From contig JAPSIU010000029.1 of NCBI GenBank assembly GCA_031178565.1, positions 1 through 16,422 on the forward strand: a stretch of DNA of 16,422 bases, in the 5' to 3' direction. The notes below the pieces were generated by a model. The model was not told the origin of the DNA, ran no database searches, and saw only the letters and a program-made list of their open reading frames with translations. Below are positions 1 through 6,964 of this stretch, in pieces; positions within the stretch are counted from its first letter, which is position 1, and every line of letters starts with the position of its first letter. Both the position numbers and the translations under genes were made by a program. This DNA is from Leucobacter sp. (GTDB taxonomy: Bacteria > Actinomycetota > Actinomycetes > Actinomycetales > Microbacteriaceae).

Positions 1-1
1 A

Positions 2-451
2 GCGCTGGACTGGGCGAAGCATCAGGTGCGCCGCCGCGGCCTCGTCGACGACGCGCGCGCGCAGGACGCGATCGCGGACGCCGAGATCCTCATCGAGACC
101 GCCCGCGCGCTGCTCTACCGCCACACGAAGCAGTTCGGCACCCCCGAGTACTACGCCGAGTTCGGCCTCCAGGAGATCGTGGCGCAGAGCGCGCTCGTGA
201 AGCACGTCTGCACCACCAACGCCGTGCAGGCCTTCACCCGCCTCATCGACGTGGTCGGCGGCGCCGCCTACGCCAAGGGCCTCCCCTTCGAGCGCATGTG
301 GCGCGACGTGCAGGCCGGCCTGTTCATGCCCGTCAGCTCCTTCGCCGCCCACGAACTCATCGCGGCGAGCTCCCTCGGGCTCACCCTGGCGCCGACCCAC
401 GGCAGCCTCGCGGAGAAGTCGGAGCTGCTCGCGAAGGGAGCGCACGCATGA
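2..451 (+). CDS. iacA: IacA-like acyl-CoA dehydrogenase-fold flavin monooxygenase, C-terminal part
   Basis: This reading frame is open from the left edge, so only the last 149 residues are visible and the start lies outside the window. The sequence is helical and resembles the C-terminal four-helix domain of acyl-CoA dehydrogenase-fold flavoproteins. A VGGAAYAKGLPFERMWRDVQ stretch near residues 91-110 corresponds to the conserved region just before the family's C-terminus. In iac clusters the family member IacA is a reduced-flavin-dependent oxygenase that hydroxylates the indole ring of IAA, with flavin supplied by IacG. The name rests on the neighbours (iacB, iacE, iacC, iacD, iacF, iacH and iacI-like genes) more than on this fragment; alone it could be an ordinary acyl-CoA dehydrogenase. 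Its stop overlaps the next start by four bases (ATGA), implying translational coupling. Confidence 0.7.
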   Translation, partial: ALDWAKHQVRRRGLVDDARAQDAIADAEILIETARALLYRHTKQFGTPEYYAEFGLQEIVAQSALVKHVCTTNAVQAFTRLIDVVGGAAYAKGLPFERMWRDVQAGLFMPVSSFAAHELIAASSLGLTLAPTHGSLAEKSELLAKGAHA

Positions 452-801
452 TGGACGCGCCGATCCGCGCCCTCGTCTGCATCGGGGTGCGCGACCCGTT
501 CTTCGCCGCGACGGCGGAGGAGCGGCAGCTCGTGTTTACGACCACGCGCGACGCATTCGCCGACCTCGGCGGCCGCTTCGGGGTGCAGGTGATCGGCACG
601 TTCGACGACGACACCCTGCAGGTCGGGCCCTCCGACGGCGCGCCGTGGACCGCCTACATCCTGCTCGACGCCCCGAGCTACGAGGCAGTACGCGGCATCG
701 CCGACATCATCCGTTCCACCCCGATCGGCGACCGCCAGCTCTGGCATTACTACAAGATCGACGCGCGCCTCGGCCGCGGCCTGTTCTTCGGCAACGAGTA
801 G
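448..801 (+). CDS. iacB: IacB-like small protein of the IAA catabolic cluster
   Basis: A 117-aa soluble protein with no signal peptide or membrane segment. The start is the first of two tandem ATG codons, chosen because GGAG at 437-440 sits seven bases upstream and the ATG overlaps the preceding stop. The N-terminus has a beta-strand-like ALVCIGVRDPFF, the centre alternates helix and strand, and the C-terminus is basic and aromatic (LWHYYKIDARLGRGLFF). This could be a small alpha/beta-barrel fold, but that is a guess. Position directly after an iacA-like gene, and size, match IacB, a small protein of iac clusters whose exact step is not firmly established. The assignment is by context and general resemblance; no catalytic residues can be identified. 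Confidence 0.55.
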   Translation: MMDAPIRALVCIGVRDPFFAATAEERQLVFTTTRDAFADLGGRFGVQVIGTFDDDTLQVGPSDGAPWTAYILLDAPSYEAVRGIADIIRSTPIGDRQLWHYYKIDARLGRGLFFGNE

Positions 802-814
802 CGCGGGGGTTAGG

Positions 815-1591
815 ATGACTGACGCAGACCAGCGGGGCTCCGATCAGACGGGCACCGCGCGGCAGCGGTCGGCCCTCATCACGGGGGCGGCTCAGGGGCT
901 CGGCGAGGCCATCGCGGCCCGCCTCCATGCAGAGGGCTTCCGCGTGGTGCTCGCCGACCTCAACCTCGAGCCCGCCGCCGAAGTCGCCGCGCGACTCGAC
1001 CCGAGCGGCCGCACGGCCAGGGCGATCGAGATGGACGTCTCGAGCGCGAACTCGATCCGCGGGGCGTTCGCGCGGCTCGTCGCCGACGACGGCGCGCCCG
1101 ACGTGCTCGTGAACAACGCGGGCCGCACCGTGCGCCGGTCGGTGTGGGAGATCGACGTCGACGAGTGGGACGCGGTGCTGGAGACGAACCTGCGGAGCTA
1201 CCTCGTGCTCTGCCAGCTCGCAGGCGCGGCCATGCGCGAGCGGGGCTGGGGGCGGATCGTCAACATGTCCTCCTTCGCCGGCCAGCAGGGCGGGCTCGTG
1301 GCCGGCGCGCACTACGCCGCGTCGAAGGCGGGCGCCATCGTGCTCACCAAGATCTTCGCCGGCGAGCTCGCCGCGCACGGGGTCACGGTCAACGCCGTGG
1401 CGCCCGCGGCCATCTTCACCCCGGCGATGGGCGACGAGACCGCCGCGGCCGAGATCGGCCGCGGCCTCCCCGTGGGCCGGGTCGGCACCGCCGAGGAGGT
1501 CGCGGAAGCCGTGGCCTACCTGGTGAGCGTCCGGTCGGGCTTCGTCACCGGTACCACGCTCGACATCAACGGCGGCGTCCACATGCGGTGA
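815..1591 (+). CDS. iacE: Short-chain dehydrogenase/reductase, IacE-like
   Basis: A 258-aa classical SDR. The nucleotide-binding motif TGAAQGLG is at residues 23-30, NNAG at 100-103, the catalytic Ser at about 152 (NMSS) and the catalytic pair in YAASK (Tyr167, Lys171). The C-terminus ends in the usual TLDINGG strand region. Length is typical, with an N-terminal extension of about 15 residues before the first strand. The ATG at 815 follows a GGGGG tract by five bases and lies 13 bases after iacB, so the three genes probably form one operon. In iac pathways IacE acts early with IacA, on the route from IAA to dioxindole-3-acetate. The SDR family is certain; the IacE role is inferred from the cluster. 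Confidence 0.75.
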   Translation: MTDADQRGSDQTGTARQRSALITGAAQGLGEAIAARLHAEGFRVVLADLNLEPAAEVAARLDPSGRTARAIEMDVSSANSIRGAFARLVADDGAPDVLVNNAGRTVRRSVWEIDVDEWDAVLETNLRSYLVLCQLAGAAMRERGWGRIVNMSSFAGQQGGLVAGAHYAASKAGAIVLTKIFAGELAAHGVTVNAVAPAAIFTPAMGDETAAAEIGRGLPVGRVGTAEEVAEAVAYLVSVRSGFVTGTTLDINGGVHMR

Positions 1592-1678
1592 GCCCCTCGC
1601 TCTCACCCTCGAGGTCGCCCCTACGTCATCCTGCGCGAGCGGAGGCGGAGGGAGTGCGGATCGCGGGGCGGCGGGACA

Positions 1679-1694
1679 TATCATCGGGAGCATG
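1679..1694 (+). promoter_or_regulatory. Candidate -10 box for a leaderless tetR transcript
   Basis: TATCAT at 1679-1684 is followed by seven bases and then the ATG of the TetR gene at 1692. This spacing places transcription start on or beside the A of the start codon, the arrangement of leaderless actinobacterial mRNAs. The only purine run before the ATG (GGGAG, 1686-1690) is one base away, too close for normal ribosome binding. No convincing -35 is seen. Confidence 0.4.
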
Positions 1695-2243
1695 ACCCGG
1701 CAGCAGGCGCCCGGCTACGGCCAGGGGCGCGAGGCGCTCATCCGGGCGACCATCGAGGTGGTCGCCCGGAGCGGCCTGCGCGGCATGACGTTCCGCGCCG
1801 TCGCCGAGGCAGCCGGCGTCCGCAACAGCCTGATCAGCTATCACTTCGGCACCAGCGAGGAGCTGCTCGTCGCAACCGCCGCGTGGGCCGTCGAGGCGTC
1901 GCTGCGCCGCACCATCCCGGCCGAGGGCGCGGGCGACTGGCGCTTCATCCACGACCTCATCGCGACGGTCCGGGCGGATCCCGATCTGCAGCTCTTCCAC
2001 TACGAGGTGCTCATCGCTTCCCGGCGCAGCCCGGAGCTCTCGCAGTCCGCCGAGACCCTCACGCGCGGGTATCTCGAGGCACTCGAAACGCTCGTGCGCG
2101 AGCGGGGCCACCCACGGCCCGAGGTGCTGGCACGGCTGATCCACGCGGTGCTCGACGGGATGGTGTTCCAGTTGCTCACGACGCCCGAGCTGCCGCACAG
2201 CGCCGAGGCGCTGGAACTGCTCGCGGATATGCTGCGGCGGTGA
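1692..2243 (+). CDS. TetR-family transcriptional regulator
   Basis: A 183-aa one-component regulator. The N-terminal TetR DNA-binding domain covers about residues 10-58, with the helix-turn-helix at roughly 33-52 (MTFRAVAEAAGVRNSLISYHF). The rest is a helical ligand-binding domain of the usual length. The gene lies 100 bases after the SDR in the same direction and converges on the iacF-like gene, so it is placed to control the flanking catabolic operons. Proteobacterial iac clusters normally use a MarR-type IacR, so this is a different regulator class in the same setting. The ligand could be IAA or a pathway intermediate, but nothing in the sequence shows it. A candidate operator is the inverted repeat at 5238-5253. 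Translation may be leaderless. Confidence 0.88.
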   Translation: MTRQQAPGYGQGREALIRATIEVVARSGLRGMTFRAVAEAAGVRNSLISYHFGTSEELLVATAAWAVEASLRRTIPAEGAGDWRFIHDLIATVRADPDLQLFHYEVLIASRRSPELSQSAETLTRGYLEALETLVRERGHPRPEVLARLIHAVLDGMVFQLLTTPELPHSAEALELLADMLRR

Positions 2244-2270
2244 CAGGAACCCCGCACCACCGTTAGAACC

Positions 2271-2285
2271 CCCCGTTCGTCGGGG
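2271..2285. terminator. Short GC hairpin between convergent tetR and iacF
   Basis: CCCCG, a five-base loop TTCGT, then CGGGG form a perfect 5-bp stem in the 83-base gap between the convergent tetR and iacF-like genes. There is no T-run on either side, so this would be a weak bidirectional terminator at best. The position supports it more than the structure does. Confidence 0.3.
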
Positions 2286-2326
2286 CGCCGACTCGGGATC
2301 ATCGGACCCTGAGCGGCGCAGCCCGG

Positions 2327-3289
2327 TCAGTACAGCTCGATCGTCAACCGCTCGGTCTTCGCGCGCGAGACACAGATCGCGATCTGATCGCCCGCCGCCT
2401 TCTCCGACTTCGTCAAGCAGCTGTCGCGGTGATCCGCCACACCGTCGATCAGGCCGCTCACGCAGGAGCCGCAGACGCCCTCCTCGCACGATTTAAACAC
2501 GTCGATCCCGTTCTCCTCGAGCACCGAGAGGATCGAGCGGTCGGTCGGGATCTCGTACTCCTCGCCCGTGTCGAGTTCGACGGTGAACGCCGTATCCGCG
2601 CTCGTGTCGATCTCCTCGCCCTGGAAGCGCTCGAGGTGCACATGCTCGGGGCCGAGCGCCGATCCGAAGACATCCTCGACCTGCGCCATGAACCCGTCCG
2701 GGCCGCAGGTGTACACGTGCGGGGCGGCGCCCTTGCCCGCGTCGGCGAGGATCCGGGAGAGGATCGCCGGGCGCCCTGCGCGCGGAGTGCCGAAATGGAG
2801 ATGCACGCTGTCGCGGAACTCGGCGCGGCGCTCGAGCAGGTCGAGGAACGCCGCCTCCTCGCGCGAGCGCGCGAAGTAGTGCAATTCAAAGTCGCGATCC
2901 TCGCTGTAAAGCGCGTACGCCATCGCGAGCAGCGGCGTGATGCCGACGCCGCCGGCGATCAGCAGGTGCAGCTCCGCGTCGGATTCGAGGGCGAGCAGGT
3001 TGCGCGGCTTGCCGATGAGCAGCTGGTCGCCCACCTCGACGCTGTGCATCGCGGCGCTGCCGCCGCGGCCCTCGGGCTCGAGCTTCACCGCGATCAGCAG
3101 CGACGACGGATCGCCCGGCGCGCTGCACAGCGAGTACTGCCGCAGGATTCCGGTCGGCCCCGTGACGTCCATGTGCGCCCCGGCCTGGAACGGCGTGAAG
3201 GGGCGGCGGTCCTTGTGCACGAGGCGCAGGGTGCGGACGTCGTTCGATTCGTCGACAACCTCGGCGACCTCGACGTGGACGCCGCTCAC
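2327..3289 (-). CDS. iacF: Phthalate-dioxygenase-reductase-type oxygenase reductase, IacF-like
   Basis: A 320-aa electron-transfer protein of the class IA type: flavin domain, NAD domain, then a C-terminal plant-type [2Fe-2S] ferredoxin domain. The flavin motif RQYSL is at residues 50-54 and the NAD-binding GGVGITP at 113-119. The iron-sulfur ligands are Cys268, Cys273, Cys276 (CEEGVCGSC) and Cys306. It passes electrons from NAD(P)H to the Rieske oxygenase encoded just upstream. The start is GTG, overlapping the TGA of the beta-subunit gene by four bases (GTGA), so translation is coupled and alpha, beta and reductase form one operon. The reductase class is clear from the motifs; the IacF name comes from the cluster. 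Confidence 0.88.
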   Translation of the reverse strand: MSGVHVEVAEVVDESNDVRTLRLVHKDRRPFTPFQAGAHMDVTGPTGILRQYSLCSAPGDPSSLLIAVKLEPEGRGGSAAMHSVEVGDQLLIGKPRNLLALESDAELHLLIAGGVGITPLLAMAYALYSEDRDFELHYFARSREEAAFLDLLERRAEFRDSVHLHFGTPRAGRPAILSRILADAGKGAAPHVYTCGPDGFMAQVEDVFGSALGPEHVHLERFQGEEIDTSADTAFTVELDTGEEYEIPTDRSILSVLEENGIDVFKSCEEGVCGSCVSGLIDGVADHRDSCLTKSEKAAGDQIAICVSRAKTERLTIELY

Positions 3290-3861
3290 AGGAGGAATCC
3301 CGCGGCCGGGGTGCTCGCCTGGCTGTCGACGAGGCGGATCACCTTCTTCGCGATCCGATCGTCGGGCGGGTTCTCCCCGAAGCGCACCACGACCTCCAGG
3401 TCGGCCGCCCAGATGTGGTAGTCGCCGCGCTTGTACGCGACGAGGATCTGGGCCGCGCGCACGGTGACCTCATCGTCGCCCACCTCGGCCGGTACGAAGC
3501 GGCCGAGCGTCCGCACCGTGTTCGCTGCGTCGACGGCGGCGATCGCGAAGCCCTCGGTGAGGCGCACGACGCGCAGCCGGCGCATCTTATCGTCGTCGTA
3601 GATCATGTTGAGGTGGTTCTCGAAGTCCTCCACCTCGGGGTCGATGGGCACGACATAGTGGGCGTCGCTCGTGTAGAGCTCCTGCCACGCGTGGTACTCC
3701 TTGCGGTCGAGCAACTCGGCCTCGTACGAGACGAGGTTGATCGCCCGGGCGATGCGCGGGTCGCCGGCGGAGACCTCCGCGTACGCGAGGGGGCGCTTGT
3801 AGGTGCTGCGTCCGGTCAGCCAGGCCCCGGGCTTGACCGCCGATGCGGGCGAATCAGTCAT
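3286..3861 (-). CDS. iacD: Aromatic-ring-hydroxylating dioxygenase beta subunit, IacD-like
   Basis: A 191-aa protein of the NTF2/SnoaL-like fold used by beta subunits of Rieske non-haem iron oxygenases. Typical features are the helical start (INLVSYEAELLDRKEYHAWQ), then the strand AHYVVPIDP, and the R-L-T-E-G segment before the central sheet. Length is normal for the family. The beta subunit is structural and has no metal ligands of its own. The ATG lies inside the end of the alpha-subunit gene (eight-base overlap, 3854-3861), and its stop overlaps the reductase start, indicating tightly coupled synthesis. The beta-subunit assignment is firm from fold-type sequence and position. Confidence 0.88.
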   Translation of the reverse strand: MTDSPASAVKPGAWLTGRSTYKRPLAYAEVSAGDPRIARAINLVSYEAELLDRKEYHAWQELYTSDAHYVVPIDPEVEDFENHLNMIYDDDKMRRLRVVRLTEGFAIAAVDAANTVRTLGRFVPAEVGDDEVTVRAAQILVAYKRGDYHIWAADLEVVVRFGENPPDDRIAKKVIRLVDSQASTPAAGFLL

Positions 3862-5155
3862 CGCTCATCATCTCCTTCCACTTGGCGTACGCCGCGCGCA
3901 TACCGCTCTCATCGGTGACGTGCGAGGTGGGCCAGCCCTCCCCTGAGCGCACTTCGCGCCCGCCGCCGCGGTTGACCATGATCGGCAGCTCGGGGCCGCC
4001 GATCGAGCCGCGCTGCACGCGGTCCCAGCCCTCGGCGTCGTCGGGGGTCCCGAACCCGAAGGGGCCCTGGAAGTTCTCATGGGCGCGCATGCGCTCACGG
4101 TTCACGCGATCCACGATCTCGGGCGGTCCATCGGGTCCCAGCGCGATGTGCTCGATGATGGTCTCGCCGACGGACACGGGCCGCAGCGTGCGCAGGAACG
4201 AGATCGACATCGAGACATTCGGGAACAGGTTGAGGTTGAAGCCGGTGCCATGCATCGAGTACACGAGGCGGCGGATCTCGTCCTCGGCGACGCCGTTCGC
4301 GCGGAGATCGGCGACGAGTCCGTCGAAGCGGGGCTGCAGTGGCTCGCTGCCGTCGTCGGCGAGGAGGTCGCTGTGCTCGGGCACCATCTGCATCACGGAG
4401 TGCCCGTTGTCGCTGAGCACGTGGGTGATGGCCTGCTCGTCCGTCATGAAGCTCATCATGTCGGCCGTCTCCTCGTCGACGGTGGCCATCCACGAGCGGT
4501 GGACGATCGGGAAGTGGTAGCCGTCGGTGGTGTTCTCGAGCTGGATCTTCCAGTTGCCCTTGAAGGTGAACTGGTGGGTGCCGAGCACCTTGAGCGGGTA
4601 GCCCGCTCCCTGCGCCATGAACCGGTCGATCCACATCTTGACGTCGCCCAGGAAGTCCTCGAGCGGCTCGATGTCGTGGTCGAAGGTCGCGAAGATCATG
4701 CCGTTGTACTGCTCGGTGCGCAGCTTCTTCAGGCCCATCTCGCCCTTTTCGAGGATGCCTTCGTAGCCGTCCGGGTAGGGGATGCCGCGGAGCTTGCCGT
4801 CGAGTCCGTAGGACCAGCCGTGGTACGGGCAGGTGAAGCCGTTGACCATGCCGGATCGGGTCTCGCACACGGTCGCGCCGCGGTGGCGGCAGCGGTTGAG
4901 CATGGTGTGGACCTGGCCCTTGCGGTCCCGCGTCACGACGACCGGCTGACGGCCGACGTACGTCGTCTTGAACGACCCGGGCTTGGGCAGCTCGCTGGCA
5001 TGCGCGACCCACACCCAGGTCTTCTCGAAGATCTTCGACATCTCCAGTTCGAAGATCTCGGGATCCGTGTACATCCGCCCCGCGACCCGGTCTGCGAGCA
5101 CGAGCTCGCTCGGGTCGAGCTCGTAGATGTTCTCCTCGGTGAATTCGACCGTCAT
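3854..5155 (-). CDS. iacC: Rieske non-haem iron oxygenase alpha subunit, IacC-like
   Basis: A 433-aa catalytic subunit. The Rieske [2Fe-2S] ligands are Cys89 and His91 (CRHRG) and Cys109 and His112 (CPYHGW). The mononuclear iron site shows the family pattern in NTTDGYHFPIVH, with the bridging Asp211 and the ligands His214 and His219; the third, carboxylate ligand lies further on and I did not fix it. The start is the ATG at 5155, chosen because a perfect GGAGGT (5163-5168) sits seven bases upstream; an in-frame ATG further out lacks this. In iac pathways IacCD oxygenates a late intermediate on the way to catechol. Because the neighbouring lower pathway is for hydroxyquinol, the actual substrate here may carry an extra ring hydroxyl. 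Family certain, substrate inferred. Confidence 0.9.
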   Translation of the reverse strand: MTVEFTEENIYELDPSELVLADRVAGRMYTDPEIFELEMSKIFEKTWVWVAHASELPKPGSFKTTYVGRQPVVVTRDRKGQVHTMLNRCRHRGATVCETRSGMVNGFTCPYHGWSYGLDGKLRGIPYPDGYEGILEKGEMGLKKLRTEQYNGMIFATFDHDIEPLEDFLGDVKMWIDRFMAQGAGYPLKVLGTHQFTFKGNWKIQLENTTDGYHFPIVHRSWMATVDEETADMMSFMTDEQAITHVLSDNGHSVMQMVPEHSDLLADDGSEPLQPRFDGLVADLRANGVAEDEIRRLVYSMHGTGFNLNLFPNVSMSISFLRTLRPVSVGETIIEHIALGPDGPPEIVDRVNRERMRAHENFQGPFGFGTPDDAEGWDRVQRGSIGGPELPIMVNRGGGREVRSGEGWPTSHVTDESGMRAAYAKWKEMMSDD

Positions 5156-5237
5156 CCGACCTACCTCCGTGATCCCCATGCCTGCCCTCCACGTCACGGC
5201 CGTGCCGTGGAGCCGCGCGCCCGATCCGGAGCGCCCG

Positions 5238-5253
5238 ATCCCCGCCGGGGGAT
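5238..5253. promoter_or_regulatory. Inverted repeat, candidate operator upstream of iacC
   Basis: ATCCCC-GCCG-GGGGAT has perfect 6-bp arms, 83 bases upstream of the iacC start. Its size and symmetry suit a dimeric regulator, possibly the TetR protein encoded nearby, but no matching repeat is present before tetR itself. Confidence 0.3.
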
Positions 5254-5295
5254 GTCGGTCACCCTAGCCCGGCGGGTCGCGCGCCGAGCCGGCCC

Positions 5296-5312
5296 GTTCT
5301 GCTGAGCGGAAC
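5296..5312. promoter_or_regulatory. 17-bp palindrome shared with the iclR/maleylacetate reductase region
   Basis: GTTCTGC-TGA-GCGGAAC has 7-bp arms with one mismatch around a TGA centre. It matches the element at 8410-8426 at 13 of 17 positions with the same centre. The GTTC..GAAC outline and the length are compatible with IclR-family boxes known upstream of aromatic catabolic genes. It lies 140 bases before iacC and 86 bases before orf93. Confidence 0.5.
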
Positions 5313-5398
5313 AGCCGCCTCCCCGCGGTGCGCGAGGCGTCAAGCTTGAGGCAGCGTCGAACGCTCCCCGGAGCGGCCATGGCTAGAGGAGGCCACGA

Positions 5399-5680
5399 AT
5401 GCATCGCCTGCAGACCCCCGATGACCAGCGGAGGATGACCCTGGTCTGTTACAACGACACCTTCGGCTACGGCTGGAAGCACGTCGACCTGTTCACACAC
5501 GACCTCGAGGGGAACGAGATCAACTGGGTGCACTGGGGCGTGCCGGCCGACGGCCCCGATGCCGCGGATGCCGTGACGCGCAGGATCGAGCCCACCCTGA
5601 AGCGCGTCTCGGAGTGGCGCCACCACTTGAGCGTCGTCGGCCAGGACTACTGGCAGGCCGACGTCGTGTGGAAGGATTGA
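5399..5680 (+). CDS. Uncharacterised 93-aa protein coupled to the amidase
   Basis: I do not recognise this family. The ATG follows a strong AGGAGG (5387-5392) by six bases, and the TGA overlaps the amidase ATG (TGATG), so it is very likely translated. The protein is small, soluble and rich in aromatic residues and histidine: FGYGWKHVDLF, NWVHWGVP, WRHHL and QDYWQADVVW, with a short helix near residues 55-75. There is no signal peptide, membrane segment or Cys-rich metal site. It sits in an IAA-type cluster opposite the Rieske oxygenase operon. It may be a small pathway enzyme, a binding protein or an accessory factor for the amidase; none of these is shown by the sequence. Confidence 0.75.
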   Translation: MHRLQTPDDQRRMTLVCYNDTFGYGWKHVDLFTHDLEGNEINWVHWGVPADGPDAADAVTRRIEPTLKRVSEWRHHLSVVGQDYWQADVVWKD

Positions 5681-6945
5681 TGGGGCTGTGGAGGCCCTGG
5701 TCGCTCGCCGATCTCGTCGACGAGCTGCGCACGGGACGCACGACGGCCGAGGCGGCTCACGACCGGGCTCGTGAGCGGATCGCCGAGACGGAGACGGAGC
5801 TGCGCGCCTGGGTGACGCTGGACGAGGCCCGGCCCGGGGGTGACGCGGGGCGCGGGTCCACCGCGGGCGCCCTCGGCGGCGCGCCCCTCGCGGTAAAGGA
5901 CATCATCGACGTCGCGGGGCTGCCGACCCGGTGCGGATCGGCGTTGCACGCCGACGCGCCGCCCGCCGAGCGCGACGCGGCGATCGTCACGGCCTGGCGC
6001 GCCGCCGGCGCCGTGCCCATCGGTAAGACGGTCACCACCGAGTTCGCGTTCTTCAACCCGGGGCCGACCGCGAATCCGGCCGACGTCGCGCGCACGCCGG
6101 GCGGATCCTCCAGCGGATCGGCGGCGGCCGTGGCCTCCGGCCAGGTGCCGCTCGCCCTCGGCTCGCAGACCGCGGGCTCCCTCACCCGCCCGGCCGGGTA
6201 CTGCGGGGTCGCGGGCATGGTGCTCTCGCGCGGCAGTTTCGAGAGCGCGGGGGTCGTGGGACTCGCCCCGAGCTTCGACAGCCACGGGCTGCTCGCCGCG
6301 CGCGTCCGCGACGCGGCCGTGGCCTGGGCGGCGTTGATGCGCAAGCCGCTGCCGGAGGTCGCTGCGGCACCGCGCCTGCTGCTCTGGAGCGCCGCGGCGC
6401 TCGGGCCGGTCTCGGACGAGATGACGGAGGCGCTGGAGCGCGTCGTCGCGGCGCTGCGGACGGCGGGGGTCGCAGTGGATCCGCTCGACGAGGACGGCTT
6501 CGTCGGCGACCTCGCGGCCGCCCACCCCGTGCTCATGGGCTACGAGGCCGTGCGCGAGCGGGGCGCCGAGTACGCGCGGAAGGATCGGCTCAGCGAGCCG
6601 TTCCGCCGGCTACTCGATGCGGGCGAGCGCACGGATGACGCCGAGGCCGCCGCGATCCGGGAGGCGCTGGGCCGCGGCGGATCGCGCCTCGCGGACCGGC
6701 TCGCCGGCTACGACGCGATCATCGGCCCGGCGGCACTCGGCGTCGCCCCCCTCGGGCTCGAGGCCACGGGCGACCCGCTGCTCAGCCGGCCGTGGCAGGC
6801 GCTCGGCCTGCCGACCGTGACCGTTCCGGGGATGCGGGACGGGGCCGGCCTCCCGCTCGGCGTCCAGCTCGTGGGCGCCGCGGAATCCGACGCCCGGCTG
6901 CTCGCTGCCGCACTGCGGGTCGAGGCGGAGCTGCCCGCGGCGTGA
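5680..6945 (+). CDS. iacH: Amidase-signature family hydrolase, IacH-like
   Basis: A 421-aa amidase-signature enzyme with the Ser-cisSer-Lys triad visible: Lys73 in PLAVKD, the cis-serine in GGSSSGSAAAVA (about residue 144-145) and the nucleophile Ser167 in GSQTAGSLTRPA. The nucleophile motif departs slightly from the usual GTDxGGS form. The family hydrolyses C-N amide bonds. In iac clusters IacH is the amidase, and its exact substrate among the ring-opened indole intermediates is not settled. The start at 5680 overlaps the orf93 stop and follows AAGGA. The gene converges on the iacI-like gene, with 19 bases between the stops. The amidase call is firm; IacH is inferred from neighbours. Confidence 0.85.
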   Translation: MGLWRPWSLADLVDELRTGRTTAEAAHDRARERIAETETELRAWVTLDEARPGGDAGRGSTAGALGGAPLAVKDIIDVAGLPTRCGSALHADAPPAERDAAIVTAWRAAGAVPIGKTVTTEFAFFNPGPTANPADVARTPGGSSSGSAAAVASGQVPLALGSQTAGSLTRPAGYCGVAGMVLSRGSFESAGVVGLAPSFDSHGLLAARVRDAAVAWAALMRKPLPEVAAAPRLLLWSAAALGPVSDEMTEALERVVAALRTAGVAVDPLDEDGFVGDLAAAHPVLMGYEAVRERGAEYARKDRLSEPFRRLLDAGERTDDAEAAAIREALGRGGSRLADRLAGYDAIIGPAALGVAPLGLEATGDPLLSRPWQALGLPTVTVPGMRDGAGLPLGVQLVGAAESDARLLAAALRVEAELPAA

Positions 6946-6953
6946 CCCGCGGG
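6934..6953. terminator. GC hairpin across the amidase stop codon
   Basis: CCCGCGG, a six-base loop and CCGCGGG form a perfect 7-bp stem, with the amidase stop in the loop. It lies between convergent genes and could slow transcription from both sides. No T-run follows, so the call rests on position and stem stability. Confidence 0.3.
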
Positions 6954-6964
6954 GCGGCCTCCGC

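Larger units (their letters stand above)
5156..5398. promoter_or_regulatory. Divergent regulatory region between iacC and orf93
   Basis: This 243-base stretch separates the leftward oxygenase operon from the rightward orf93-amidase operon. It contains a CACGGCCGTG palindrome, the inverted repeat at 5238-5253, the 17-bp palindrome at 5296-5312, a perfect TCAAGCTTGA palindrome at 5340-5349, and everted half-sites AGCGT and AACGCT at 5353-5365. I could not place convincing -35/-10 pairs in either direction. Confidence 0.6.

Noticed and set aside
707..1693. A 328-codon minus-strand frame opposite the SDR gene
   Set aside because: Composition is typical of GC-rich shadow frames (Arg/Gly/Asp/His-rich) and no domain is visible; the plus strand encodes a complete SDR.
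4079..5305. A 408-codon plus-strand open frame opposite the Rieske alpha subunit
   Set aside because: Antisense shadow; the opposite strand has the intact Rieske and iron-site motifs and a strong ribosome binding site.
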